Assembly (NCBI RefSeq): GCF_000473205.1
Contig: NZ_KI421507.1
Location: 965,934 to 1,029,933, forward strand
Origin: Pseudophaeobacter arcticus DSM 23566
Lineage (GTDB): Bacteria > Pseudomonadota > Alphaproteobacteria > Rhodobacterales > Rhodobacteraceae
Direction: 5' to 3'
Length of the DNA stretch: 64,000 bases
The notes below the pieces were generated by a model. That model was given only the letters and a program-made list of their open reading frames with translations. It searched no databases and was not told the origin of the DNA. The position numbers were made by a program, and so were the translations under genes. Positions 26,807 through 35,400 of this stretch are shown piece by piece (position 1 is the stretch's first letter; the number at the start of each line of letters is the position of its first letter).

Positions 26807-29044
26807 TTACACAAAGCTGAACCGTTTGTTCAGGGGCAGCTCCCGCGCGCGTTCCCCTGTCAGGTCAAAGAGCGCATTTGCCAGCGCCGGTGCGGCTGGT
26901 GGAGTGCCGGGTTCACCCGCGCCGCCCATGTGTTTCTGGTTTTGCAAAACCGCAACCTCGACGGCTGGCATGCTGGGCATGCGCATGGCGTCGTAATCGG
27001 GGAAGTTTTCCTGCTCCACCGCGCCATTGTCAAAGGTGATCTCGCCAAAACAGGCGGCAGACAGCCCATAGGCCAGACCGCTGAACAGCTGTGCTTCGGT
27101 GTTTTGCGGATCCACAACAAGGCCTAGATCGGCGGCAATCCAGGCCTTGGTGATGGCAATATCGCCGTCACGATCAGCCACCTCGATGACCTGTGCGACG
27201 GGGGTGCCAAAGCTGTAGACCAATGCCACGCCCCGGCCAATTCCTGCGGGCGTTTTGCCGGTCCAGCCGGACATGTCCCGCACGGTTTTCAGTACTTTGG
27301 CGGCGGGCTCCCATTCGGCGCGGGCCAGCTCCAGACGGAACTCCAGCGGGTCGCGGCCTGCCTTATGGGCCATCTCATCAATAATACTGTCTGAAAAGAA
27401 CCCATTGAACGAGGCCGCCACCGAGCGCCAGAACCCAACCGGGATCATCGGCTTGGCGATATAGCCCTCGACGCGGAAATTCGGGATAGCCAGGGGCTGG
27501 TTGAACGCGGCGTCCACATGCCCCTTGTCCGGGCCTGACATTGGCAGACCCAGCATCCGCCCGGCACCTTCCTGGGTGGTGGACTGGGCTGCGATCTTGC
27601 CATGGACCATGACCGCCTTGCCATCCTTGACGGCGGCGCGGTAGCGGCCAATGGCACCGGGGCGGTAATAGTCGTGGCGCATGTCTTCTTCGCGCGACCA
27701 GGTGAGCTGCACCGGCGTGCCTTTGAGCTGTTGCGCGATCTGCACGGCGCGGTTGGTGTAATCCACCTCGATGCGGCGGCCAAAGCCGCCCCCCAGAAAG
27801 GTGGTATTGACGGTCACGGCCTCTGTCTCCAACCCGGTGAGCGCGGCGGCGGCTTTCTGCACCACCGTGGGGCCCTGATTGGGCGCCCAGATCTCCAGCG
27901 CATCCCCGGTATAAAGTGCGGTTGCGTTCATCGGTTCCATGGTGGCATGGGCCAGATAGGGCAGGCGGTATTCGGCCTCGATCAATTCCGCCCCCTCGGG
28001 AAGGCTGTCAACGTCGCCGTCATCGCGCATGGTCGAATTGGCGGAGCCGGCAAAGGCGGCTTCAATCTCGGCAAAGATCGCCTCGGTGCTGCCGGGGTAG
28101 GTGGCAGGCTCCCAGTCAACATCGATGGCATCAACCGCCTGCTGCGCCAGCCAGGTATTGCTGCCGACCACGGCCACCGCATCGCCAAGATCCAGGATCT
28201 GCTCGACTCCTGCCATGTCCTTGGCGGCCGAGGCATCAAAGCCGCGCATACCGGCGCCAAAATGCGGGTTCTGTTTGATGGCGGCAAATTTCATGCCGTC
28301 AATGCGGGTATCCAGGCCAAAGCCTGCGGTGCCAGTGACCTTGGCTGTCATATCAATACGCGGCACCGGTTTGCCGATGTATTTCCACTGGGCTGCGGGG
28401 CGCAGCTCGGCCTCCTGCGGTGCAATCTCGGCGGCTTCTGCGGCCAGATCAGCGTAGGAGAGTTTTACATCCCCCGGAGCCAGAACATATCCCGCCTCGG
28501 TTTCAAGCAGGGCGCGGGCGATGCCAAGCCGTTGCGCGGCGGCCTCTTTCAGGGTCTCGCGGGCACTGGCACCGGCCAGCCGCATGCGGGTAAAGCCGTC
28601 TTTCATCGAGGAGGAGCCACCGGTGACCTGCAGATCGAGGAATTTGGAGAAATTCCCGACGATCTGCCCCAATGAGTGTTGGAAATCGCTGGCGTTATAG
28701 CCGCGCCCGGGCAGGGCCTCGGCCATCATGGCGCTGTTGTAATAGGCCTTGGCGGCGGGGCCATGGATGACAGTGACCTGTGCCGGATCCACATCCAGTT
28801 CTTCGGCGATCAGGGCGGCCCATGAGCTGCGCACACCCTGGCCCATCTCAGCCCGTGGCGCGATCAGGGTGACGCCGGACTGGTCGACAAAGACAAAGGG
28901 GTTCAGCACCGCCTTGCCCTCACCCGGGGTCAGCGGGTTGGGGGCGGGCTGGTGATATTTGAAGGTGCCAAAGGCAACCCCGCCCAGAATGGCGGCAGAG
29001 CCGACGAGAAAGCTGCGGCGGGCGATTTTTTTCAAGCTGGCCAT
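26807..29044 (-). CDS. molybdopterin-containing hydroxylase large subunit (isoquinoline 1-oxidoreductase beta type)
   Basis: A 745-residue member of the xanthine-dehydrogenase superfamily, IorB-like branch, which binds the molybdenum cytidine-dinucleotide cofactor. A Tat signal (RRSFLVG at residues 9-15 followed by a hydrophobic stretch) indicates periplasmic export. Two Aldehyde-oxidase-type halves follow: MGQGVRSSWAALIAEELDVDPAQV, VTGTAGFGLDTRIDGMKFA, ATMEPMNATALY, NTTFLGGGFGRRIEVDY, and a C-terminal GEPGTPPAAPALANALFDLTG with a catalytic-type Glu (the GAGEPG motif). The Fe-S subunit gene lies immediately upstream with a 4-bp gap. Substrate cannot be read; the IorAB family includes isoquinoline and aldehyde oxidations. 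Confidence 0.93.
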   Translation of the reverse strand: MASLKKIARRSFLVGSAAILGGVAFGTFKYHQPAPNPLTPGEGKAVLNPFVFVDQSGVTLIAPRAEMGQGVRSSWAALIAEELDVDPAQVTVIHGPAAKAYYNSAMMAEALPGRGYNASDFQHSLGQIVGNFSKFLDLQVTGGSSSMKDGFTRMRLAGASARETLKEAAAQRLGIARALLETEAGYVLAPGDVKLSYADLAAEAAEIAPQEAELRPAAQWKYIGKPVPRIDMTAKVTGTAGFGLDTRIDGMKFAAIKQNPHFGAGMRGFDASAAKDMAGVEQILDLGDAVAVVGSNTWLAQQAVDAIDVDWEPATYPGSTEAIFAEIEAAFAGSANSTMRDDGDVDSLPEGAELIEAEYRLPYLAHATMEPMNATALYTGDALEIWAPNQGPTVVQKAAAALTGLETEAVTVNTTFLGGGFGRRIEVDYTNRAVQIAQQLKGTPVQLTWSREEDMRHDYYRPGAIGRYRAAVKDGKAVMVHGKIAAQSTTQEGAGRMLGLPMSGPDKGHVDAAFNQPLAIPNFRVEGYIAKPMIPVGFWRSVAASFNGFFSDSIIDEMAHKAGRDPLEFRLELARAEWEPAAKVLKTVRDMSGWTGKTPAGIGRGVALVYSFGTPVAQVIEVADRDGDIAITKAWIAADLGLVVDPQNTEAQLFSGLAYGLSAACFGEITFDNGAVEQENFPDYDAMRMPSMPAVEVAVLQNQKHMGGAGEPGTPPAAPALANALFDLTGERARELPLNKRFSFV

Positions 29045-29048
29045 GATA

Positions 29049-29513
29049 TCAGGCCTCCTGCATCATTTTGGCGGCGGAGTGGATGGCGGCGCGGATCCGC
29101 GGGTAGGTGCCACAGCGGCACAGGTTGCCCTGCATCGCCTCGTCGATATCGGCGTCGCTGGGACTGGGGTTTTCCGCCAGCAGGCTGGCCGCCTGCATGA
29201 TCTGGCCGGACTGGCAGTAGCCGCATTGCGCCACCTGATGCGCCACCCAGGCCTGCTGGATCTTGGCCAGGTTGTCTGGCGTGCCCAGGCCCTCGATTGT
29301 GGTCACCTCCCCCTCGACATCGCCGAGGCTCAGCTGGCAGGATCGCATCGCTTCACCATTCACCTGCACCGTGCAGGCGCCACAGGCGGCCACGCCGCAG
29401 CCAAATTTTGTGCCGGTCAGACCAATTTCGTCGCGCAGTACCCAGAGCAGGGGCACATCATCGGGCAGATCCACCTCATGGGTCTTGCCATTGATACGGA
29501 GCGTTTTTGACAT
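29049..29513 (-). CDS. [2Fe-2S] subunit of molybdenum hydroxylase (IorA type)
   Basis: A 154-residue electron-transfer subunit with two [2Fe-2S] clusters. All eight cysteines are present: plant-ferredoxin type C39, C44, C47 and C59 ([13 protein letters not shown]...RSC) and the C-terminal helical-bundle cluster C97, C100, C132 and C134 (QCGYCQSG...LCRCGTY). It lacks its own signal and would be co-exported with the Tat-bearing partner. The ATG at 29513 ([10 protein letters not shown]) is chosen over an in-frame start 51 bases upstream that would run into the operator region. Confidence 0.95.
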   Translation of the reverse strand: MSKTLRINGKTHEVDLPDDVPLLWVLRDEIGLTGTKFGCGVAACGACTVQVNGEAMRSCQLSLGDVEGEVTTIEGLGTPDNLAKIQQAWVAHQVAQCGYCQSGQIMQAASLLAENPSPSDADIDEAMQGNLCRCGTYPRIRAAIHSAAKMMQEA

Positions 29514-29558
29514 GGAACTGGCCTCTTTGCTGGGTCCGGGGGCTGGGGGCGGGAGTTC

Positions 29559-29616
29559 TGACAAAATGCATGAAATGTGTCATGGTGTCAATTGACAAAA
29601 ATATATGAAAGTGTCA
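29559..29616 (+). promoter_or_regulatory. pair of near-identical palindromic operators in a divergent promoter
   Basis: Two 24-bp sites share the form TGACA-N14-TGTCA, at 29559-29582 and 29593-29616, with matching interiors (AAA...ATGAAA). Their centres are 34 bp apart. The inner half sites also create TGTCAATTGACA at 29586-29597. They fill the 114-bp gap between the hydroxylase pair and the TetR gene and are the obvious binding sites for that regulator, which would control both directions. Confidence 0.75.
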
Positions 29617-29627
29617 GAAGCGAGACC

Positions 29628-30212
29628 ATGACGTTTTCAGCCCCAGATTCCAAGACACAGACCATCCTTGCCGCCGCCTGGGCGGGTTTCTCCGCCTATG
29701 GGTTTCGCAAAACCTCGATGGATGACATAGCGCGGGGGGCCGGCATGTCACGTCCGGCGCTCTATCTTCATTTCAAAAACAAAGAAGCAATCTTTCGCGG
29801 CCTTGTGGCGAGCTACTACGCTGAGGCCGCGCATGAGGTGGCGGCAGCTCTGGCGCAGGAGGGGGCTCTGTCGCAGCGTCTGGCGCGTGCCTTTGCCGCC
29901 CATGGCGGTGAGACCATGGAGGCGATGATGTCTTCGGCCCACGGAATGGAGCTGTTCGAAGCCAGCATGAATGTCGCTGGTGATATGATCGAAGAGGGGG
30001 AAGCACAGTTGCAGGCAGTCTATGGGCGCTGGCTGCGGGCCGAGTCTGCCCGGGGGCAGTTGCAAATGACAGGGGAGGCGGATGCACTGGGGGGGGTGTT
30101 CTGCGCCTGCCTCAAAGGGATCAAACATACCTCAAAGAGTTACGAGAGCTATCGGAGCGGGGTGGCGGAGTTTGCGGCGCTTTGCGCCCGAGCCTTGGCG
30201 CCTCTGCCCTAG
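29628..30212 (+). CDS. TetR/AcrR family transcriptional regulator
   Basis: A 194-residue one-component repressor. The N-terminal helix-turn-helix (about residues 10-55: TILAAAWAGFSAYGFRKTSMDDIARGAGMSRPALYLHFKNKEAIF) fits the family closely; the C-terminal helical domain would bind an inducer. The ATG at 29628 keeps the gene clear of the second operator; an in-frame start 51 bases upstream would place coding sequence across it. Divergence from the IorAB-type genes and the paired operators suggest it represses them and itself. The ligand is unknown. Confidence 0.92.
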   Translation: MTFSAPDSKTQTILAAAWAGFSAYGFRKTSMDDIARGAGMSRPALYLHFKNKEAIFRGLVASYYAEAAHEVAAALAQEGALSQRLARAFAAHGGETMEAMMSSAHGMELFEASMNVAGDMIEEGEAQLQAVYGRWLRAESARGQLQMTGEADALGGVFCACLKGIKHTSKSYESYRSGVAEFAALCARALAPLP

Positions 30213-30350
30213 GGTCCTCGCTCGCCCTTCTTGCCTCCCTGCGAACGGGGGCCTGTCGATGGCCTAAAATCACGGCCTAAATCACAGCCTGAACGCGGTT
30301 GCTTCGATCCCGTGCGTTCTTCTCCCCTGCGTTCTATTCTGCGGTGACGC

Positions 30351-30424
30351 GCCGCGCGTCAGCGCGGCGCCGGGCCCAACGGGATGCGACATCTTGGATG
30401 TCGCGAGACGGGCGGGAGCCCCCC
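30351..30424 (+). repeat. three-hairpin dispersed repeat, copy C
   Basis: Stem 1 is GCCGCGC-gtca-GCGCGGC (30351-30368), then the linker GCCGGGCCCAA, stem 2 GCGACATC-ttg-GATGTCGC (30386-30404), and a third stem GACGGG/CCCGTC around GCGGGAGC. Same order and orientation logic as the copies at 5211-5424, with changed but paired stems. It lies in the 278-bp gap between the TetR gene and kynA, downstream of both. No gene is seen in the gap. Confidence 0.8.
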
Positions 30425-30490
30425 GTCTCTGTTTTTTAATGTCTCTGTTTTTCCCGTCTCTGTTTGCCCTGGCTCTGTTTATCCTGCGGG

Positions 30491-31348
30491 TTACAGCGTG
30501 GTGCGCAGGTGCCAAAGCTCGGGAAACAGCTCCACCTCCAGCATCCGCTTTAGGTAGTTAACCCCACCAGTGCCGCCGGTGCCGCGTTTAAAGCCAATGA
30601 CCCGCTCCACCGTGGTCACGTGATTGAACCGCCAGCGGCGGAAGTAATCTTCAAAATCCACCAGTTTCTCGGCCAGTTCATAAAGCTCCCAATGGGCCTC
30701 GGGGGCGCGGTAGACCTCAGACCAGGCGGCCTCTACCGCCGCGCTGGCCTGATAGGCTTCGCAGAGGTCACGATGGATCACCGCGTCAGGCAGGGCAAAG
30801 CGCGCATGCAGCGCCCGCAGGGCCACATCATACAGCGAGGGCTGGGCCAGCTCTGCCTCCAGCAGCGCCACCAGATCGGGGCGATGGGCATGGGGTTTCA
30901 GCATCGCCTTGTTGCGGTTGCCCAGCATGAATTCAATGAGCCGGTACTGATGCGACTGAAAGCCAGAGCTCTGCCCCAAGGCATCGCGAAAGGCGGTGTA
31001 ATCCGACGGCGTCATGGTGCGCAGCACATCCCAGGCGGAATTAAGCTGCTCAAAAATCCGCGCCACCCGCGCCAGCATCTTGAAGGCCTGTCTGGTCTCG
31101 CCCTTGAGCAAACGCGCGCGCGCCGCCTGCAGCTCATGAATGGCCAGCCGCATCCACAGTTCGGATGTTTGGTGCTGGATGATGAAAAGCATTTCATCAT
31201 GGGTATCGGTCCAGGGTTTCTGGGCGTTCAGCAACATATCCAGCGAGAGATAGTCGCCATAGGACATGCGGCCGTCAAAATCCATCTGGGCGCCGTCATC
31301 GGCGGGGTTGAAGGGGCAGCCCTGTGTCGTGGTCTTGGAATCACTCAT
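30491..31348 (-). CDS. kynA: tryptophan 2,3-dioxygenase
   Basis: A 285-residue heme enzyme that opens the tryptophan indole ring to N-formylkynurenine. Family motifs are clear: [37 protein letters not shown] (with the distal His), [20 protein letters not shown] and the heme-ligand region [31 protein letters not shown]. The ATG at 31348 is preceded by AGGAGGAA and is chosen over a longer frame. It follows kynU by 148 bp on the same strand, forming a tryptophan-to-anthranilate route. The formamidase is not adjacent in this window. Confidence 0.97.
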   Translation of the reverse strand: MSDSKTTTQGCPFNPADDGAQMDFDGRMSYGDYLSLDMLLNAQKPWTDTHDEMLFIIQHQTSELWMRLAIHELQAARARLLKGETRQAFKMLARVARIFEQLNSAWDVLRTMTPSDYTAFRDALGQSSGFQSHQYRLIEFMLGNRNKAMLKPHAHRPDLVALLEAELAQPSLYDVALRALHARFALPDAVIHRDLCEAYQASAAVEAAWSEVYRAPEAHWELYELAEKLVDFEDYFRRWRFNHVTTVERVIGFKRGTGGTGGVNYLKRMLEVELFPELWHLRTTL

Positions 31349-31496
31349 TGGATTCCTCCTTTTCCAAATTGAAGTATAGCTCAGGAAAGGGAGAAATGCC
31401 TTTTGTTCAGGGTGCCGCATTGGGCCAGGCGACGCCACAGCGCCACCCAGCCAAAGGGCCGGCACAGGGGCAAGGCCTTGGTGCCAGGTAGGGCCA

Positions 31497-32690
31497 TCAG
31501 GTCACGGCCGCGCGAATTTTATATTCAGGGGTGTCCCACAGGCGGTTGTTCATCACATCGGCAATGATCGCCACTGCGCCATCGACATCTGCCGCATCAA
31601 TATAAAGCGGGGTAAAGCCAAAGCGCATGATATCCGGCGCCCGGAAATCGCCAATGACGCCACGGGCAATCAGCGCCTGCATGGCCGCATAGCCGTCTTC
31701 AAAGGCAAAGGAGACCTGGCTGCCACGGGCCGTGCCGTCGCGCGGTGAGGCCAGGGTCAGCGCCGGGCAGTTGGCCTCAACCCCGGCAATAAAGCGATCA
31801 CACAGCGCGATAGAGCGCGCCCGCAGCGCCTGCATATCCACCTGATCCCAAATATCCATCGAGGCACCAAGGGCGGCCAGCTGGATCATCGGCGGGGTGC
31901 CGACGCGCATGCGCTCAATACCGGTGCCGGGGCGATAGTCGAGATCAAAGGCAAAAGGCGCCTCATGTCCCAGCCAGCCCGACAGGGCCGGGCGGGCGGT
32001 GTCGACATGGCGCGGGGCGACATAGATGAAGGCCGGGCCACCCGGACCAGAGTTGAGGTATTTATAGGTGCAGCCGACGGCAAAATCCGCCTTGCACCCG
32101 GCCAGATCCACCGGCAATGCGCCGGCGGAATGGGCCAGATCCCAAACCGTCACCACACCCTGTGCATGGGCCAGTTCCGTCAGGGCTTTCATGTCGTGTT
32201 TGCGCCCGGTGCGGTAGTCGACCTCGGTGAGCATCAAAACGGCGATCTCATCGGTGACGGCCTCGGCCACGTCTTCGGGGTTCACCACCCGCAGCTCATA
32301 GTCTTTGCCAAGCGATTTCAGCAGGCCCTGCACGATATAGAGATCCGAGGGGAAGTTGCCATTGTCCGACAGCACCACGCGGCGGCCGGGGTTCATCTCC
32401 AGTGCCGAAGCAACCGCCTGGTAGACTTTGATTGACAGGGTGTCCCCCATCATCACATGGCCCGCCTCTGCACCGATCAGCCGTCCGATACGGTCGCCAA
32501 TGGCGCCGGGTTGCTGCATCCAGCCGGCCTTGTTCCAGCCGGTGATCAACATCTTGCCCCATTCATCCTCGATCATCGCGGAGACGCGATCCTTGGTGGC
32601 CTTGGGCAGCGGGCCCAAAGAGTTGCCATCGAGGTAGATCATCCCCTCGGGCAGGTCGAACATCGCCTTGGTGGCAGCAAAATCAGTCAT
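31497..32690 (-). CDS. kynU: kynureninase
   Basis: A 397-residue PLP enzyme (fold type I) cleaving kynurenine to anthranilate and alanine. Typical motifs: [14 protein letters not shown] at the N-terminus, [56 protein letters not shown] with the Schiff-base lysine in CTYKYLN, and [15 protein letters not shown]. Length is normal. It is the upstream gene of the kyn pair, and a 30-bp palindrome lies 21 bases before its start. Confidence 0.96.
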   Translation of the reverse strand: MTDFAATKAMFDLPEGMIYLDGNSLGPLPKATKDRVSAMIEDEWGKMLITGWNKAGWMQQPGAIGDRIGRLIGAEAGHVMMGDTLSIKVYQAVASALEMNPGRRVVLSDNGNFPSDLYIVQGLLKSLGKDYELRVVNPEDVAEAVTDEIAVLMLTEVDYRTGRKHDMKALTELAHAQGVVTVWDLAHSAGALPVDLAGCKADFAVGCTYKYLNSGPGGPAFIYVAPRHVDTARPALSGWLGHEAPFAFDLDYRPGTGIERMRVGTPPMIQLAALGASMDIWDQVDMQALRARSIALCDRFIAGVEANCPALTLASPRDGTARGSQVSFAFEDGYAAMQALIARGVIGDFRAPDIMRFGFTPLYIDAADVDGAVAIIADVMNNRLWDTPEYKIRAAVT

Positions 32691-32710
32691 GGGGGCCTCG
32701 CTGGATCGAA

Positions 32711-32740
32711 AAATACTTCAAGCTTAAAGCTTTTGTATTT
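32711..32740 (-). promoter_or_regulatory. palindromic operator candidate of the kyn genes
   Basis: AAATAC-ttc-AAGCTT-a-AAGCTT-tt-GTATTT is an AT-rich near-perfect palindrome centred at 32726, 21-50 bases upstream of kynU. It stands out in a GC-rich genome. Lrp/AsnC-type KynR proteins control kyn genes in other proteobacteria and favour such AT-rich palindromes; the assignment here is inference, and no kynR is in the window. Confidence 0.6.
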
Positions 32741-32871
32741 CGTATCCGATCCAATCTGGTCTGTCCAGTGTCTCTTGCCGGTATCCCTTTCCCGTGTCCC
32801 TTGCCCGTGTCTCTTGCGGGGTCTGAAGCCAAGATTCGGGCGGGGTCACAAGCAGGGGCGCAGCCCGGGCT

Positions 32872-33246
32872 TCAGGTCTTTGGCGCGGGCTCCGGGATAC
32901 CCAATGCGGCCCTTTTCTTCTTTGACAGGCCTGCGGTGACCATCTGATAGGACTGGGTGATACAGTCGCGCAGCTCTTCATCGCTGAGGCCATCTTTGGC
33001 AAACTGTTGCAGCCATTTCATGCCGCGCGAGGCCAGATAGGGGGCAGGGCGTACACCTGGGCGTTCCTGCAGGACCTCAAAAGCGATCTCTCCGGCCTTG
33101 AAGGTAAAAGCGTCTTCGCCATCGGCCCAGCCGCAGACGGCAAAAAGCTTGCCGCCTGCTTTCCAAACGTCGGAATTGCCCCATTGCACCACATGTTCCG
33201 CTGCGGGGAAGGTGGCGCAGAACTGGTTGAATTCTGCCCTGTTCAT
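32872..33246 (-). CDS. MmcQ/YjbR family protein
   Basis: A 124-residue protein of the MmcQ/YjbR fold (double-wing, DNA-binding-like). The family pattern is visible: MNRAEFNQFCATFPAAEHVVQWGNSDVWKAGGKLFAVCGW, then FEVLQERPGVRPAPYLASRGMKWLQ and LSDEELRDCITQSYQMVTAGLSKKKRAAL. The start at 33246 leaves 13 bp to the upstream dehydrogenase gene, so the two are probably one transcript. The role of the family is not well defined. Confidence 0.92.
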   Translation of the reverse strand: MNRAEFNQFCATFPAAEHVVQWGNSDVWKAGGKLFAVCGWADGEDAFTFKAGEIAFEVLQERPGVRPAPYLASRGMKWLQQFAKDGLSDEELRDCITQSYQMVTAGLSKKKRAALGIPEPAPKT

Positions 33247-33259
33247 CTTGCCAGCTTCA

Positions 33260-34012
33260 TCAGGTCTGCCCACCTGCGATTTCGATGGTCTGGCCATTGA
33301 TGGACTGCGACCCGGGACCACAAAGCCACATGGCGGCGGCGGCCACTTCCTCTGGTTCGATCAGGCGCTGGTGGCGGTTGGCATTGACCATGACCTTGAG
33401 CGCCTCGTCTTCGCTGATACCGGCGCGGGCCGAGATCGAGGTGACGTTGCGGTCCACAATCGGGGTATCGACATAGCCAGGGCATATCGCGTTGGCGGTG
33501 ATCTGGCTGCCCATGTAATCCTCGCTCAAAGCGCGGGTGAGGCCAATCATGCCATGTTTGCTGGCGCTATAGCAGGCGCCGCCTTTCAGCCCCCGCAGAC
33601 CGGCGATCGAGGCCACGGTGATGATCCGGCCCCAGTCGGTCTGATGCATGGATTTCAGGCATTCGCGAATGGTCAGAAAGGCACCATCCAGGTTGGTCGA
33701 CATCATGTTGCGCCAGAACTCCATCGTGGTCTTGTGCAGGGACTTGCCCTCGGCCACGCCGGCATTGGCGACGCAGATCTGGATCGGGCCACGGGCCTCC
33801 ACCGCTGCGGCGACCTTGGCAATGATGTCGTCCTCATTGCGCACATCCATCGCCAACGGGTGTAGGCCTTTGGTTGCGACCTCTTCCAGTACCTCCTGGC
33901 GGCGCCCGGTGATGGTCACCTGGGCGCCCTGCTCGGCCAGAGCCCGGGCAATGGCAAGACCAATGCCAGTGCCACCGCCGGTGACCAATGCATGTTTACC
34001 GTTCAAATCCAT
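33260..34012 (-). CDS. short-chain dehydrogenase/reductase
   Basis: A 250-residue classical SDR. The cofactor loop TGGGTGIG follows the first strand (KHALVTGGGTGIGLAIARAL), the NAG motif is VANAGVAEG, and the catalytic Ser-Tyr-Lys set is in TVASIAGLRGLKGGACYSASKHGMIGL. Overall pattern resembles 3-oxoacyl-ACP reductase or 3-hydroxybutyrate dehydrogenase, but the substrate cannot be fixed. The start MDLNGKHAL at 34012 follows GGAGGAAA. It is divergent from the MBL gene. Confidence 0.93.
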   Translation of the reverse strand: MDLNGKHALVTGGGTGIGLAIARALAEQGAQVTITGRRQEVLEEVATKGLHPLAMDVRNEDDIIAKVAAAVEARGPIQICVANAGVAEGKSLHKTTMEFWRNMMSTNLDGAFLTIRECLKSMHQTDWGRIITVASIAGLRGLKGGACYSASKHGMIGLTRALSEDYMGSQITANAICPGYVDTPIVDRNVTSISARAGISEDEALKVMVNANRHQRLIEPEEVAAAAMWLCGPGSQSINGQTIEIAGGQT

Positions 34013-34107
34013 CTGTGTTTCCTCCTGTTTGCTGCAGGGTATCTGCGCGACAGGGCTGTGCAAGCGCGCCGTTCCGTCACAGCGGCGATTGCGGGGCGTA
34101 AAACCTA

Positions 34108-34137
34108 TTTACAATCATATTCGCAAGTGTGAATTAT
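34108..34137 (+). promoter_or_regulatory. putative promoter of the MBL gene
   Basis: TTTACA (34108-34113) and AATTAT (34132-34137) are separated by 18 bp, a plausible vegetative-type promoter in the AT-rich gap before the MBL gene. Transcription would start near 34143. Confidence 0.4.
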
Positions 34138-34141
34138 TGAC

Positions 34142-34171
34142 GTGGACCAGCGTATTGTGGACCAGCGTATT
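34142..34171 (+). repeat. 15-bp tandem duplication in the MBL gene leader
   Basis: GTGGACCAGCGTATT occurs twice head to tail (34142-34156, 34157-34171), and a partial third GTGGACC follows at 34175. The copies lie between the putative promoter and the ribosome binding site. Confidence 0.85.
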
Positions 34172-34196
34172 GATGTGGACCAAATGGGAGGATGTC

Positions 34197-35183
34197 ATGA
34201 CAAATACCGCGTTGACCCGGCTTTTGACGCCGATTTATGCCGCAGGGCTGACCGTCTGTGTTGCAGGGCTGCCAGTGGCAGGTCTCGCCAGCGAGGATAT
34301 TGCGGATCAATATCCCCAGTCCGAGCTGTATTCCAAGCCTGTCGAGGTCATCCCGCATGTGTTCTCGGCCATCGGGGCCACGGCGCCGCCGACCTATGAA
34401 AATGCCGGCCACAATAACAATCTCTCCTTTATCGTGACGGACGAGGGGGTTGTGGTGGTCAATGCCGGCGCCTCAGATGGGCTGGCTGCTGCCCTGCACA
34501 GCGAGATCAAGGCGGTGACGGATCAGCCGGTTGTCTTGGTCATCAACGAAAATGGCCAGGGCCACGCGGTGCTGGGCAATGGCTATTGGCGCGACCAGGG
34601 CGTTGATATTCTGGGCCATGCCGATGCCATTGCCGAAACCCGGAAAAACGGCGATTTCATCCTGCAGCGTATGCAGAGCTACAACAAGGACCGTGCCGGT
34701 GACAGCCGCATGGAACATGCCAATCTCAGCTTTGACGACCGCTATGATCTGAGCCTCGGCGGGGTGGATATTCAAGTGCTGCATCTGGGCCCGGCCCATG
34801 ATCCGGGGGATGTTCAGGTCTGGATCCCGGAGTGGAAGATTATGATTGCAGGCGATATTGCCTTTCATGAGCGCATGTTGCCGATATTTCCCCATACCTG
34901 CACCAGCTGCTGGATTGAAACTTGGGTCGAAAAGCTGGAGCCAATGGCGCCGACCTATCTGATCCCGGGCCATGGCCATCCGACCAACCTGGATCAGGTG
35001 CGCCGCTATACGCTGGACTATCTGACCGATCTGCGCGGCAAGATTGGCGCTCATATCGAGGAGGGTGGCGATCTGGCGGGGGCCTATTATGTGGATCAGC
35101 AGCAGTGGCGGGGCCTCGATACCTTTGAGGAGCTGGCGACCAAGAACGCCGGCCGGGTTTTTGAAGAGATGGAGTGGGAGTAG
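34197..35183 (+). CDS. exported metallo-beta-lactamase-fold protein with degenerate metal motif
   Basis: A 328-residue protein with a signal peptide (MTNTALTRLLTPIYAAGLTVCVAGLPVAG, cleavage near ASE) and an MBL fold (NNLSFIVTDEGVVVVNAGASD). The usual HxHxDH zinc motif is replaced: residues 119-124 read NGQGHA, so only H123 remains there. The downstream ligands are kept: H201 in GPAHDPGD, D220 in AGDIAF, and H259/H261 in IPGHGHPT. Thus one metal site at most looks intact. A CTSC motif (FPHTCTSCW) lies near residue 235. The ATG at 34197 follows GGGAGGA. No redox partner genes flank it. Function unknown. Confidence 0.88.
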   Translation: MTNTALTRLLTPIYAAGLTVCVAGLPVAGLASEDIADQYPQSELYSKPVEVIPHVFSAIGATAPPTYENAGHNNNLSFIVTDEGVVVVNAGASDGLAAALHSEIKAVTDQPVVLVINENGQGHAVLGNGYWRDQGVDILGHADAIAETRKNGDFILQRMQSYNKDRAGDSRMEHANLSFDDRYDLSLGGVDIQVLHLGPAHDPGDVQVWIPEWKIMIAGDIAFHERMLPIFPHTCTSCWIETWVEKLEPMAPTYLIPGHGHPTNLDQVRRYTLDYLTDLRGKIGAHIEEGGDLAGAYYVDQQQWRGLDTFEELATKNAGRVFEEMEWE

Positions 35184-35214
35184 GTCAATATGACCTACTC
35201 ATCTCAATCCTTTT
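35178..35214 (+). terminator. terminator overlapping the MBL stop codon
   Basis: GAGTAGGTCA-ATA-TGACCTACTC is a perfect 10-bp stem that includes the TAG stop (35181-35183); TTTTT follows at 35211 after a short gap. It probably ends the MBL transcript. Confidence 0.7.
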
Positions 35215-35400
35215 TGCAGCTTTGGGCCAAGCTGGATCCTGGGCAGGGAACGAAGTTGTGATATGGCTTTAAAAACGAGCATACTGTCCTTTTATCCGGA
35301 CGGTATTTGCTGAAATGCTGGACCTTGCCGCAGGATGTGGGAAATGTGCCGCAAATTGTTATAAGGCCAGGGTCCGCGACTTTGAAGAAAGAGACATGAC

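Noticed and set aside
33648-34196. Long N-terminal extension of the MBL protein
   Set aside because: The added 183 codons are antisense to the SDR gene; the ATG at 34197 has a GGGAGGA site and begins a clear signal peptide.
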